The notes under the pieces were generated by a model, which was not told the DNA's origin, made no database searches, and saw only the letters and a list, made by a program, of their open reading frames with translations. A stretch of DNA of 64,000 nucleotides, taken from contig CP022585.1 of NCBI GenBank assembly GCA_002243285.1, positions 558,001 through 622,000 on the forward strand, in the 5' to 3' direction. Shown piece by piece: positions 1-8,369 of this stretch. Source of the stretch: Candidatus Fluviicola riflensis. Its GTDB lineage: Bacteria; Bacteroidota; Bacteroidia; Flavobacteriales_D; Crocinitomicaceae. A program made the position numbers and the translations under genes. How positions within the stretch are numbered: position 1 is the stretch's first letter; each line of letters starts with the position of its first letter.

Positions 1-336
1 ACCTTTCGACAGTGAACCAGAAATACCTACACCTTTCACAAAGGGGAATCGTTGAATGAACCGACCCGTTTTCAATGCTTTTTCATGCAATTTCCGGGCG
101 CGTTCCATTCCTTTTTGGCGCCGTTCCACTTTGTTTTCGGGATCGAACACACCATAAAAACCGTCCTGCTCGAAAATCAGTCCCGACGCTACCAAAGCTG
201 ACAATAAATCATGTGTTTTTACTGATTCAGAATGAATGCTGGCACTAATTTCCTGTGTGGTCAACGGATGCTGAAATACTTCACTGTAAAGTAGCCGTTC
301 TAAAACCTGCTTTTTAAGAGAAGAATGAAACACCAT
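1..336 (-). CDS. Nucleotidyltransferase-domain protein, 3' part cut by window edge
   Basis: Reading the minus strand from an ATG at 336 gives 112 codons open to the window edge. The first ~70 residues look like a winged helix-turn-helix (helical, then a short FEQDGFYGV wing), followed by a basic helical linker and then VGISGSLSKG. That ending matches the GSxSxG nucleotide-binding signature of the pol-beta-like nucleotidyltransferase fold; the metal-binding aspartates would lie beyond the edge. Substrate cannot be inferred. The family call rests on one motif. Confidence 0.6.
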   Translation of the reverse strand, partial: MVFHSSLKKQVLERLLYSEVFQHPLTTQEISASIHSESVKTHDLLSALVASGLIFEQDGFYGVFDPENKVERRQKGMERARKLHEKALKTGRFIQRFPFVKGVGISGSLSKG

Positions 337-481
337 ATTACTTTAATACTATATTGTTCAATGACGTGTTGGCTAAAGTAAGAGTTTTCAGGACAACCAA
401 ATAACAGAATGTGGATAATGTGGCTATCAGGTAATGAAGCAGGGTTTTCAGTTAGTGATTGAGTGAAAACCGGATAAGCAA

Positions 482-518
482 AAAACCCGTTATCCGCCTG
501 AGGCGGACAACGGGTTTT
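482..518. terminator. Bidirectional hairpin terminator
   Basis: AAAACCCGTT and TCCGCC pair with GGCGGA and AACGGGTTTT around a 3-nt loop, with one A/C mismatch. It lies just downstream of the barrel gene on the minus strand and ends in T-runs on both sides. Confidence 0.75.
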
Positions 519-537
519 GATATCGTTGAATTGTTGC

Positions 538-1365
538 TTAGAACAAGATTCCGATTTTCAATACGATTTGTTTTTGTTTTGCGGCGAACGTTAAGTAATC
601 GTTTGTTCCGGCGATATTTTGGAACATTGTCATGTCACGTTCTTTGTCGTCACCAGTGACTGCCTCACCGAAGTGAACAGGTGTTAAACCGTAGTAAAAA
701 CCTAGTTCTGCAAACAATGATGTGTTCCCGGTAAAGTTCCATTCTGCACCTGCAGCCAAACCGATGGTAGAACGCAGGAAGAACATATCTCCTTTTGCTT
801 TCATATTCGTGTTTTCAGCAGCAACAGGAGTTCCCATCAATGAATCTCCGGTCAGATTAAATCCTTTGTCGTTAATTGTGCTCGACAATACAAAACTGGT
901 ACGAGCTCCGAATTTTCCATAGTAACGAAAATCACCGATCATATTAGTGCGGAACAACAACATTGTTGGGATCGTACCGTAAATTGCTTTTTGTTTACGC
1001 TCCTGGAGGTTGTATAATTTTGCATCCGGATTGGCAGAAACGTCTTCTTTTTTAAGGATTTTACTATCAACATAGTGGTAGTAAACTTTGTCAGTTGCTA
1101 CAACATCATATTTGAACGATTCGAAATCAAACTCCAAACCTGTAGAAAGTCCGATATTCGGCGTAAAGCTGAAGTTCACATTCATTCCGATGGAATTTTG
1201 AGCGCCAACCCCTAAACGTTCAATATTCTTTGTACCAGGTTTATTGAAGTTCATTCCTAGCTGGTAAGCAAGTCCCATTTGAACTTTCTTCGTAGCCACC
1301 GCATCCTGAGCATTAAGTGACAAGGCAAAACCTGCGCAAACAAGTGATAATAGTATTTTTTTCAT
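538..1365 (-). CDS. Outer-membrane beta-barrel protein (PorT-like)
   Basis: A 275-aa protein starting at the ATG for MKKILLSLVCAGFALSLNAQ, a clean signal peptide; a longer frame from 1389 adds eight unlikely residues. After the cleavage site the sequence alternates hydrophobic and polar residues with frequent aromatics and glycines (for example GVGAQNSIGMNVNFSFTPNIG) and ends in IVLKIGILF, typical of an outer-membrane barrel C-terminus. It resembles the PorT/outer-membrane beta-barrel families common in Bacteroidota. The role is unknown. It is divergent from gldB, and a TATATTTG -7 box lies just upstream. Confidence 0.7.
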   Translation of the reverse strand: MKKILLSLVCAGFALSLNAQDAVATKKVQMGLAYQLGMNFNKPGTKNIERLGVGAQNSIGMNVNFSFTPNIGLSTGLEFDFESFKYDVVATDKVYYHYVDSKILKKEDVSANPDAKLYNLQERKQKAIYGTIPTMLLFRTNMIGDFRYYGKFGARTSFVLSSTINDKGFNLTGDSLMGTPVAAENTNMKAKGDMFFLRSTIGLAAGAEWNFTGNTSLFAELGFYYGLTPVHFGEAVTGDDKERDMTMFQNIAGTNDYLTFAAKQKQIVLKIGILF

Positions 1366-1386
1366 ATATCGATAGTAATGATGCGA

Positions 1387-1394
1387 CAAATATA
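1387..1394 (-). promoter_or_regulatory. Putative Bacteroidota -7 box for the barrel gene
   Basis: Minus-strand TATATTTG matches the TAnnTTTG consensus about 20 nt upstream of the ATG at 1365. No convincing TTTG -33 box is seen. Confidence 0.4.
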
Positions 1395-1448
1395 AACTGT
1401 TTCAATGAAATCAGAATGATTATTTTTGAGGCAGTTAATAAATCGTAC

Positions 1449-2462
1449 ATGAAGGTTTTCCGTTGGTTGGTTATAACGAGTGTTTTGCTGTTTGTGGCGG
1501 CTTGCTCGCACGATCCGTTTGATGTGAGCACAGAAGGTGTTTCGGTTCCGCTAAAACACACCAATCTTGATTCACTGATCCGCAGCACAGATAGTACTCA
1601 TTTGCTTGCTGTATTGATGGAGCAGCGCGTCAGGACACCGGATATCATTGATTATCAACTGGGGTATTGTTTTGGGGTAGGAAGTGTGATGGACCCGATG
1701 GTGGTTCGGGATATTGAAACGTACCGGAACAATAGTTATATCAAACGATTGGAAAAACGAATCGGGGAAAAGTTTCCGAAACTAAGCGAGCGAACACAAA
1801 AAATCTCTGATGCGTTTGTACAATTGAAAGCGCATTTACCGAAGGAGAAATTTCCGCGGGAAATCGTTTACATCAATTCCAGTTTCCAGAGCAGCGCTTT
1901 TTGTACGGATAACGAAATTGCAATTGGGCTGGAACGTTACCTGGGAGCCAAAACAGACGTAATTGCCGAGCTTCCGACACAGGATTTTTTCCCGTGGATC
2001 AAAGAAAAAATGGATCCGCAATACCTGGAACGCGATGCCGTTACCGCCTGGATCATGACACACCTTGTGGATGAAAAAGAAGGCGCCAATAACATTGAGG
2101 CAATGATTCGCTGGGGAAAGATCATTTACCTGACAGAAGCTGCTTTTCCCGACATGCCGAAACATTGGATCATGCGTTACAAGGAAAGTGAATACAACTG
2201 GGCTATTGAAAACGAACGCGCTTTCTGGGATTATCTGGTCGATGAAAAACTGTTGTTTGAAACCAGTGAGCGTACCCAGGCCAACTTGCTCAATGACGCG
2301 CCTTTCACGACAGGATTACCGGAAAAAGGACCGGACAGGCTCGGACAATTCCTTGGCTGGCGAATCATGCAGAGCTACATGGAACAATATGAACTAACTT
2401 TGCAGGAATTAATGGCGAAACCGTATACCGAATTGTTGCAGGAGTATGAGATCACCGAATAA
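1449..2462 (+). CDS. gldB: Gliding motility lipoprotein GldB
   Basis: A 337-aa protein. The start chosen is the ATG giving MKVFRWLVITSVLLFVAAC, a lipoprotein signal with lipobox VAAC; upstream in-frame ATGs would destroy the signal. The body carries GldB-family features: QLGYCFGVGS early, then FPREIVYINSSFQSSAF and IAIGLERYLG, and FPWIKEKMDPQYLERDAVTAWI. In Flavobacterium, GldB is a lipoprotein required for gliding and for T9SS function. It is followed 31 nt later by gldC, the usual pairing, which strengthens the call. Confidence 0.88.
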   Translation: MKVFRWLVITSVLLFVAACSHDPFDVSTEGVSVPLKHTNLDSLIRSTDSTHLLAVLMEQRVRTPDIIDYQLGYCFGVGSVMDPMVVRDIETYRNNSYIKRLEKRIGEKFPKLSERTQKISDAFVQLKAHLPKEKFPREIVYINSSFQSSAFCTDNEIAIGLERYLGAKTDVIAELPTQDFFPWIKEKMDPQYLERDAVTAWIMTHLVDEKEGANNIEAMIRWGKIIYLTEAAFPDMPKHWIMRYKESEYNWAIENERAFWDYLVDEKLLFETSERTQANLLNDAPFTTGLPEKGPDRLGQFLGWRIMQSYMEQYELTLQELMAKPYTELLQEYEITE

Positions 2463-2493
2463 CAAAACAATACCGAAGAAAACACACATACAA

Positions 2494-2838
2494 ATGGACG
2501 AAAAAATCGTAAAAAAATCGAGTATCGAAATTGAAGTTGGACTCAATGCCAACAACCTTCCGTTAAACATGCGCTGGTCGGCAAGCGATGGCAACGTTGA
2601 CAAAGCACCTGCCCGTGCTTTTTTCCTGTCATTGTGGAATCCGGATGAAAAAAACACGATGAAAATCGATTTGTGGACCAATGAAATGACGGTTGAGGAA
2701 ATGAAACAGTTTTTCCATCAAACTTTATTGACCATGGCTGATACGTTTGAAAAAGCCACAGGAGAAACTCGTATCACAGAAGATTTAAGAGATTATTGCT
2801 ACCATTTTGCTGAGAAGATGGAAATCTTACCGGAATAG
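2494..2838 (+). CDS. gldC: Gliding motility protein GldC
   Basis: A 114-aa soluble protein starting MDEKIVKKSSIEIEVGLNAN; an upstream in-frame ATG at 2446 overlaps the end of gldB and is less likely. The core LPLNMRWSASDG and a motif reading MKIDLWTNEMTVEEMKQFF are typical of GldC, a small protein encoded next to gldB in Flavobacteriia. In F. johnsoniae it supports but is not strictly needed for gliding. Same strand as gldB and probably co-transcribed. There is no signal peptide, so it should be cytoplasmic. Confidence 0.88.
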   Translation: MDEKIVKKSSIEIEVGLNANNLPLNMRWSASDGNVDKAPARAFFLSLWNPDEKNTMKIDLWTNEMTVEEMKQFFHQTLLTMADTFEKATGETRITEDLRDYCYHFAEKMEILPE

Positions 2839-2938
2839 AACCATTACAATTGTGCGACTGGTCCACAATTAGCATTTTCTCCCGCGGATGAGCAGATGGC
2901 GCTCTCCCGCCTTTGGCAGAATCGCACTACAAAAGATT

Positions 2939-3055
2939 CCCACGAATGCACGAATTTTCTGCGCGCCTAACGGACGCGCTTTATGTTTGACGATACGTCT
3001 ACGCTATAATTGTCAGTGAGTCCGTTAGGCGAGCCATAATTCGTGCATTCGTGGG
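2939..3055. repeat. Long nested inverted repeat (MITE/REP-like)
   Basis: An 18-bp perfect outer inverted repeat, CCCACGAATGCACGAATT (2939-2956) against 3038-3055, encloses a second 12-bp perfect pair, CGCCTAACGGAC (2964-2975) against GTCCGTTAGGCG (3020-3031). It fills most of the gap between convergent gldC and the hydrolase gene, and could fold into a long cruciform. Similar half-motifs occur at about 46550-46590. Confidence 0.8.
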
Positions 3056-3108
3056 GAGCAAAAAAGCATCCGCCACAGGTGGATGCTAATATTAATATCT
3101 GTAGGAAA

Positions 3109-5256
3109 CTACAATTCGCAATCTGATTGAACCACCGAGAACCAAAGCTCTGGCCGTTCAGGTTTTCCTGCCGTTACCGAAAGTTCCGGAAACCGCAGGC
3201 GCAATTTACCGCGCTTTAATTTGGAACATTGGGTTTCAATTTCTTTTCCGGTTTTGTAATCGTACCAAACCACTTTGTAGTTTTTTCCTTTTTCCAATCC
3301 TTCCACGTACAACGGTTTGTTGCCATCGTCCCATTTCATATCGCGCAACTCGTTAAACGGCGATTCAAACGTAACTTTTCCGCAGGCGTCTGAATTGCGT
3401 TTGGTGAAATAATTATACGAACGGTTTTTCACGTAACCAACAGCGCGGGTTTCATCCTGTGAGACATAATACTGGGTTTCTTTACCTTTCTTGCTGTCAC
3501 GCTTCAAATGACGTTCGGCCTGACGGCCCTGCACCCAATATCCGTTGGTGTTGCTCAGTGTTCCGATCGTTTGTTCGCTGTTCATAAATTGCTGACAGGC
3601 AACCATAGTCGGCCAGGTAACTTCGTGTCCTTTATGCCAGCCAATCCAGGAGTTGAATCCTGCGAGTCCGGTGAAACCAAACGACATTATATCGAGGTAT
3701 TGCTGAGCGAAATCACAGCATTCATCTACGCCATCACCGGCGCCACCTTCCGCAATCAGGATCGGTTTACCTGACTTTGCAGCAAGCGACGAGATCATTC
3801 TGGCCATCGAATTTTCATTCATGAGGAACATGTTGTTGTCTTCGCTTTTGGCAATTACCATTTTGTCAGGAGAAGCGGCATATGGGTTAAAGCTCACCAC
3901 ATCGATCAGCGGATGATAAATACTTTGATCAATAAATGTTTCGCCTTCGTAAAACTTGGCCGTGTAGATATCCACTCCAACCAGCTGGTTTGTATGCCCG
4001 AGTGTTTGCTTGATATAAGTCGCGATGCGTTCGTGGTAATTCTGAACGGCTTTTCGCACCGCCTGGCCCAATTCGTCATCTACCACAAATGGTTCTTCAT
4101 GGCCGCTGAACTCATCTACATGCCAGGGCTCGCTGAGCATTTCAAACAAATACACACTGGTCGAATAACCGTAACGCGCAATATAATAACGGGTGCGCTG
4201 TTCGTGGTACCGTAGATCTTCTTCGTTGGTCAACATTTCGTGCGGCTGTTTGTTTTTACCATCAGCGTAACAATATGCAGGAAAAATATCCTGTTCGAAA
4301 TACGCTTTATTGCTGTTATAATGCGACCAGTCCCAGTCGAACATATCGTAATTACCGTAATTCATTACGGGTTCCTGCTGCATGAGATTGAAATGGATAT
4401 ACACCCCGTTTTCCTCGCAGAATTCCAGTAAACGATCCTGTTCCCATGCATATGGCTGACGGTCGAAATAATTTCCTTTTTCCTCAAATTCCAGTAAAGA
4501 CGACCATCCCGATTGCAGTACGCGGATAAATTTACCGCCCTGATTGTTGTAAGCTTCGATGTCTTTGTGATAGGTCATCCACTCGCTCAGTTTGGTTACT
4601 TTGTGCGTTTCTTTCGGAGAGAAATTATCCGGTTGGCCGGCAGCAGCAGTATGGTAATTGTTGACGTTTTTGGTCGGTGATGGAAAATTAACTCCAACAG
4701 GGAAAATCATTTTCCCATCCAATTGCAGGTTGCGATTGTTGGGGTGAACGGAAACAAATCCTTTGTTGTCGCTTTGCACAACAGTAAAACGAAGGTCGGA
4801 AAGCTCCTGCAATAGTGCTTCTTTCACCTTTACAGTAATCTCGCATGTCCAATAACCAGGCAATGGCGGCGAAAAACGAATCCGCATCGGGAATTGAGTC
4901 CCAACGTCTTTCCATGAATTACTTTTCGTATCGCGCTCGTACTCGCGGTAATAAAACCCTGGAATGACTTTCACTGTTCCGGTTTCAGGGTGCGTCATTG
5001 TGGCCTCCACGTCGAGTTCCCACTGCAAAAACGGGTTGATCTTTTCGGACTGAGCTACATTGGCTTTCGTGAGGAAATTGTTCACCCGCACGAGTATATG
5101 ATTGGGCAATTTTACACCTACTTCCAATTTATTAAATTGTTTTACCTGCGTAAAATCCGTGTAATTCAGCAGTTTTGCCTCGGTCGAATTTGTCTGTGCC
5201 GATACGGTGACCGTCATGAGGCAAAGAGCCCAGAAACCCAATAATAGCTTATTCAT
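3109..5256 (-). CDS. Secreted glycoside hydrolase with DUF5060-like N-terminal domain
   Basis: A 715-aa protein beginning with signal peptide MNKLLLGFWALCLMTVTVSAQ. Residues ~50-170 form a beta-rich region with features of DUF5060 (FSPPLPGYWTCEI). Then comes a TIM-barrel-like region: GKMIFPVGVNF, YIHFNLMQQEPV, and LFEMLSEPWH, where the Glu would be the acid/base of a clan GH-A enzyme; ILIAEGGAGDG would hold the nucleophile Glu. A beta-rich tail follows. The most likely role is periplasmic or extracellular polysaccharide hydrolysis. No SusC/SusD pair is next to it, so the substrate is open. Confidence 0.72.
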   Translation of the reverse strand: MNKLLLGFWALCLMTVTVSAQTNSTEAKLLNYTDFTQVKQFNKLEVGVKLPNHILVRVNNFLTKANVAQSEKINPFLQWELDVEATMTHPETGTVKVIPGFYYREYERDTKSNSWKDVGTQFPMRIRFSPPLPGYWTCEITVKVKEALLQELSDLRFTVVQSDNKGFVSVHPNNRNLQLDGKMIFPVGVNFPSPTKNVNNYHTAAAGQPDNFSPKETHKVTKLSEWMTYHKDIEAYNNQGGKFIRVLQSGWSSLLEFEEKGNYFDRQPYAWEQDRLLEFCEENGVYIHFNLMQQEPVMNYGNYDMFDWDWSHYNSNKAYFEQDIFPAYCYADGKNKQPHEMLTNEEDLRYHEQRTRYYIARYGYSTSVYLFEMLSEPWHVDEFSGHEEPFVVDDELGQAVRKAVQNYHERIATYIKQTLGHTNQLVGVDIYTAKFYEGETFIDQSIYHPLIDVVSFNPYAASPDKMVIAKSEDNNMFLMNENSMARMISSLAAKSGKPILIAEGGAGDGVDECCDFAQQYLDIMSFGFTGLAGFNSWIGWHKGHEVTWPTMVACQQFMNSEQTIGTLSNTNGYWVQGRQAERHLKRDSKKGKETQYYVSQDETRAVGYVKNRSYNYFTKRNSDACGKVTFESPFNELRDMKWDDGNKPLYVEGLEKGKNYKVVWYDYKTGKEIETQCSKLKRGKLRLRFPELSVTAGKPERPELWFSVVQSDCEL

Positions 5257-5284
5257 TGTTGGTTTTATTAAGTTGATCGGTGAT

Positions 5285-7408
5285 TTATTTCACTAAAGTC
5301 ATTTCGTCGACCAAATGTTTCGCTCCGGCATATTTATCCATTACCCATAATACATAGCGAATATCCACCACGATATTGCGGCAGCGGCTCGGATCAAACA
5401 AATAATCACTCATCGTACTTTCCCATGACCGGTCAAAATTCAATCCCATCAAATGCCCGTCGGCGTTCAGTACCGGTGAACCGGAATTACCACCTGTTGT
5501 GTGATTGGATCCGGTAAAACAGACCCATAATTCGCCGTCCTGCGCGTAATCGCCGTAGTCTTTCTGTTGAAACAGTTCGGTCATGCGCGGCAATAATTCA
5601 AAATCAGGATTGGCGATCTGGTTCTTCGCGATGATTCCCGCAAGTGTGGTATGCGAGGTGTACATCATTCCGTCGGTTGGTGCGGAACCTTCCAGTTTTC
5701 CATAACTGATGCGTAGTGTAGAGTTCGCGTCAGACCACTGTTTCATGTCAGGGAACATCACGCGTTTTCCTTCTACGAACACTTTCAGTAAAGCGTCCAT
5801 TTCGTCGGAATAAGCTACGACATTTGGACGAAGGCTTTTATGGAAAACCGACCAGCATTCCTTAAACAGGGTATAACCGGCATCTTTCTTCAATTTTTTA
5901 AAGGCATTTCCTTCAGATAATTTTTTCAGGAAGGCGACGTATTTTTCTTTGTTTACAAGAACGGATTTGGTATAAATCGCTTCTGATAAGCCAGGTTTTT
6001 GAGCACCAGCCACAGCATAAGAACCTTCTGCATATTTATTAAACTCAGCTGTTAACAGGTTGAAGATATCCTGATCTACTTTAGCATCATAATCTTTGAA
6101 AAAAGCGTCTGCTCCTTTGATGTAGTTATCGATCTTTTTTTGCAGTTCGCCACTTGCTTTGTACTTGTCGTAATTGGCTTCCAGATCTTCCAACACACGG
6201 GCGATTTTAAACATTTCAGGGCCTACCAGCAGGTATTCTATGTACAAGGTAAAATGAAATTCATAGGTGCTTTTTTCCTCCACCAATTTGTTCATCTTGT
6301 CAATCAATCCGGCATATTTATTCCATTCTTCTTTCGAATTGGCACGTTTTACGTATTCGGTTTCAAGCTCGATTTTTTTACCAACGGCATCCAATTGTTT
6401 CAGGCCGTCGATCTGACCGATGTTTTTCTTCCAGGCATTGGCAATACGCGCTTGTTTAGCCGAATATTGAATGCGGATCTGGTCGGAAGAGCGCATTGCT
6501 GCATCGATCACTGAAAGCGATTTGGTACGCATGGAAATTTCCATCGGACGTTGTTTGTCGACAATATATTTCAGGTTGCCCGAAGACAAATGTTGTTCGG
6601 TAAGTCCCGGAAAACCGTAAACCATGGTGAATTCACCTTCCTTCCTGTTTTTAAATGCAATTGGTAAATGGTGAAGTGGTGTATAAGGCACATTATCCGT
6701 GCTGTAAGCCGCCGGTTTGTTGTCTTTTCCAGCGTAGATCCGGAATACGGAGAAATCACCTGTATGACGCGGCCAAACCCAGTTGTCGGTGTCGCCACCA
6801 AACTTTCCGATTGAATTGGGTGGTGTTCCTACCAAACGCACATCCAAAAATACTTCTTTCACCATCAGGTAATAGCTGTTTCCATAATCGAAAGCCTGTA
6901 CATCGGCCTGGTAGTGCGTACCGCGTTTTGCGTCGTCAATGAGTGTTTTCATATTTCCCGCCATGATTTCATTCAAGCGTGAAGCATCTGTAATTCCTGC
7001 TGTACCGAACAACATTGATTCAGTTACGTCGTCAATGCGAACGATACGCGTAGCGGTCAATCCCGGATTTGGCAATTCTTCCGCGTGATTTTTTGCCCAA
7101 AATCCGTATTTCAGGTAATCTTTTTCGAGTGACGAATGTGATTGCACCTGGCTGTAACCACAGTGATGGTTGGTAAGCAGCAATCCCTCTTTAGAAACCA
7201 CTTCAGCCGTGCAGCCACCACCAAAATGCATGATCGCATCTTTGATTGATGATTGGTTGACATTGTAGATGTCGGAGGCCGAAAGGCGCATTCCCATTGC
7301 TTTCATGTCGGATTCAAACGCTTGAATCAATGACGGAATAAGCATTCCTTCCTCTGCGCGCGCAACGGAAGAAACCACAAGAAGAAAAAGAATCAGGTAT
7401 TTTTTCAT
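5285..7408 (-). CDS. S46 dipeptidyl peptidase, DPP11-like (Asp/Glu-specific)
   Basis: A 707-aa protein; the start giving MKKYLILFLLVVSSVARA, a signal peptide, is preferred to a longer frame. S46 hallmarks are visible: TNHHCGYSQVQ (catalytic His), DTDNWVWPRHTGDF (catalytic Asp region) and TGGNSGSPVLNADG (catalytic Ser). The residue 18 after that Ser is Arg in GLNFDRSW. In the family this position is Arg in DPP11 and Gly in DPP7 and governs P1 specificity, so removal of N-terminal dipeptides with Asp/Glu at P1 is expected. It acts in the periplasm in peptide catabolism. Confidence 0.9.
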   Translation of the reverse strand: MKKYLILFLLVVSSVARAEEGMLIPSLIQAFESDMKAMGMRLSASDIYNVNQSSIKDAIMHFGGGCTAEVVSKEGLLLTNHHCGYSQVQSHSSLEKDYLKYGFWAKNHAEELPNPGLTATRIVRIDDVTESMLFGTAGITDASRLNEIMAGNMKTLIDDAKRGTHYQADVQAFDYGNSYYLMVKEVFLDVRLVGTPPNSIGKFGGDTDNWVWPRHTGDFSVFRIYAGKDNKPAAYSTDNVPYTPLHHLPIAFKNRKEGEFTMVYGFPGLTEQHLSSGNLKYIVDKQRPMEISMRTKSLSVIDAAMRSSDQIRIQYSAKQARIANAWKKNIGQIDGLKQLDAVGKKIELETEYVKRANSKEEWNKYAGLIDKMNKLVEEKSTYEFHFTLYIEYLLVGPEMFKIARVLEDLEANYDKYKASGELQKKIDNYIKGADAFFKDYDAKVDQDIFNLLTAEFNKYAEGSYAVAGAQKPGLSEAIYTKSVLVNKEKYVAFLKKLSEGNAFKKLKKDAGYTLFKECWSVFHKSLRPNVVAYSDEMDALLKVFVEGKRVMFPDMKQWSDANSTLRISYGKLEGSAPTDGMMYTSHTTLAGIIAKNQIANPDFELLPRMTELFQQKDYGDYAQDGELWVCFTGSNHTTGGNSGSPVLNADGHLMGLNFDRSWESTMSDYLFDPSRCRNIVVDIRYVLWVMDKYAGAKHLVDEMTLVK

Positions 7409-7424
7409 GAAATCGAATTTGTCC

Positions 7425-7432
7425 CAAATATA
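7425..7432 (-). promoter_or_regulatory. Putative -7 box for the DPP11 gene
   Basis: Minus-strand TATATTTG (TAnnTTTG consensus) ends 16 nt upstream of the ATG at 7408. The -33 element is not clear. Confidence 0.4.
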
Positions 7433-7490
7433 CCAAAGACACCTCATACAAGGGTTGTCTACGTTGAACCTTTTTACGACTTTTGTGGCG

Positions 7491-8138
7491 ATGGATTTTA
7501 TAAGCTTGGTATTTCGGTTGGGAGTAGTGTTAGCTATTTTCAGTTTTATCTGGGGATTGCTGCGCCTCGGGCTCACTATTTTACGAGGAGGTACGCCACT
7601 TTCGTACCCTGTAAACCTGTCGTTGAAAATGATTCAGTATTTCATCATTGCAGATATTACAATCCTGTTCTGCGAAACAAAATCAGATTCATTACAACTC
7701 GACCTGGTGCTCTCCGGACTCATTTTGCTGATGTATTTCATCGGGAAAGTGCAAAACATGAAGACCAAATTGCAGTTTATCACTATTCAAACCCGTGGAT
7801 TGAATGATGTCCACAAGCCGAATATGAACCTCGAGTTTGGAGTGATTGTTCTGAGTATGGGGCTTTTCATATTCCTGGCCATTAAACAGGAGTATGCCAT
7901 AAATCCTGTTTCGACATGGTTTTACACCACCATTACCGACATTGAAAAAACACCCATTTTCGGATTCATTTTTAAGATTATCGGGTTTTTCTTTACGATC
8001 AATATGCTGCTGAAAATGTTCGCAGCGTTTACGATGTTGCTTTCAGGCAGGGCTTTCAATAAACCGAAAGACGATAACAACAATAATGGCCCGGATGATA
8101 ATCCGTATCATTTTGATGATTATGAAGAAGTGAAATGA
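7491..8138 (+). CDS. Multi-pass membrane protein of unknown function
   Basis: The start at 7491 (MDFISLVFRLG) opens directly into a transmembrane segment; in-frame upstream ATGs overlap the divergent peptidase start and are less likely. The 215-aa product has about four hydrophobic spans: VVLAIFSFIWGLLRL, FIIADITILFC followed by LVLSGLILLMYFIG, FGVIVLSMGLFIFLAI, and IFKIIGFFFTINMLL. The C-terminus is a short Asn/Asp-rich tail (DDNNNNGPDDNPYHFDDYEE). I do not recognise the family. It is the last host gene before the integrated element. Confidence 0.65.
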   Translation: MDFISLVFRLGVVLAIFSFIWGLLRLGLTILRGGTPLSYPVNLSLKMIQYFIIADITILFCETKSDSLQLDLVLSGLILLMYFIGKVQNMKTKLQFITIQTRGLNDVHKPNMNLEFGVIVLSMGLFIFLAIKQEYAINPVSTWFYTTITDIEKTPIFGFIFKIIGFFFTINMLLKMFAAFTMLLSGRAFNKPKDDNNNNGPDDNPYHFDDYEEVK

Positions 8139-8164
8139 TCTTACTTTTTTCTTTTTGTCTTGAT

Positions 8165-8182
8165 ACAAAAAGTAACAAAAAG
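8165..8182. other. Candidate attL core
   Basis: ACAAAAAGTAACAAAAAG lies at the end of a host hairpin repeat (CTTTTTGTCTTGATACAAAAAG), 27 nt after the stop of the upstream host gene. It matches 16 of 18 positions of the right-end copy at 34332-34349. Low complexity lowers confidence in the exact crossover point. Confidence 0.5.
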
Positions 8183-8234
8183 GAAATTCTCCTGAAATCC
8201 CTAAAATCCCTGTACTCATAGATAACTCTAGGGG

Positions 8235-8320
8235 TTCAGCATTTTAGGGATAAATAAGGACTTAGATTGAATTAGAGGTATTAAGGCCATAGAATGCCTA
8301 TTTTCGCCCCCTTTTTGGCC
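8235..8320 (+). repeat. Left subterminal imperfect direct repeat
   Basis: The blocks TTCAGC, AGGGATAAATAAGGA, GAGGTATT, CCTATTT and CCCCCTTTTT recur in the same order at 34175-34281 near the right end (AATCAGC, AGGGAATATATAAGGA, GAAGGTATT, CCTATTT, CCCCCTTTTT). Position inside both ends suggests recombinase arm sites or a duplicated integrase leader. Confidence 0.6.
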
Positions 8321-8322
8321 TC

Positions 8323-8353
8323 CCTGCAATGCCACAGCCCCCTATATTGCAGG
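8323..8353. promoter_or_regulatory. Inverted repeat just upstream of integrase start
   Basis: CCTGCAAT (8323-8330) and ATTGCAGG (8346-8353) are a perfect 8-bp pair with a 15-nt spacer ending 16 nt before the integrase ATG. It could be an operator, an RNA hairpin over the start, or a recombinase/excisionase site. Confidence 0.5.
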
Positions 8354-8369
8354 AAAAACCAAAGGAAAC

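Noticed and set aside
8139-8369. tRNA-type attachment site at the left end
   Set aside because: No tRNA-like sequence is present at either end; the flanks match a dispersed hairpin repeat instead.
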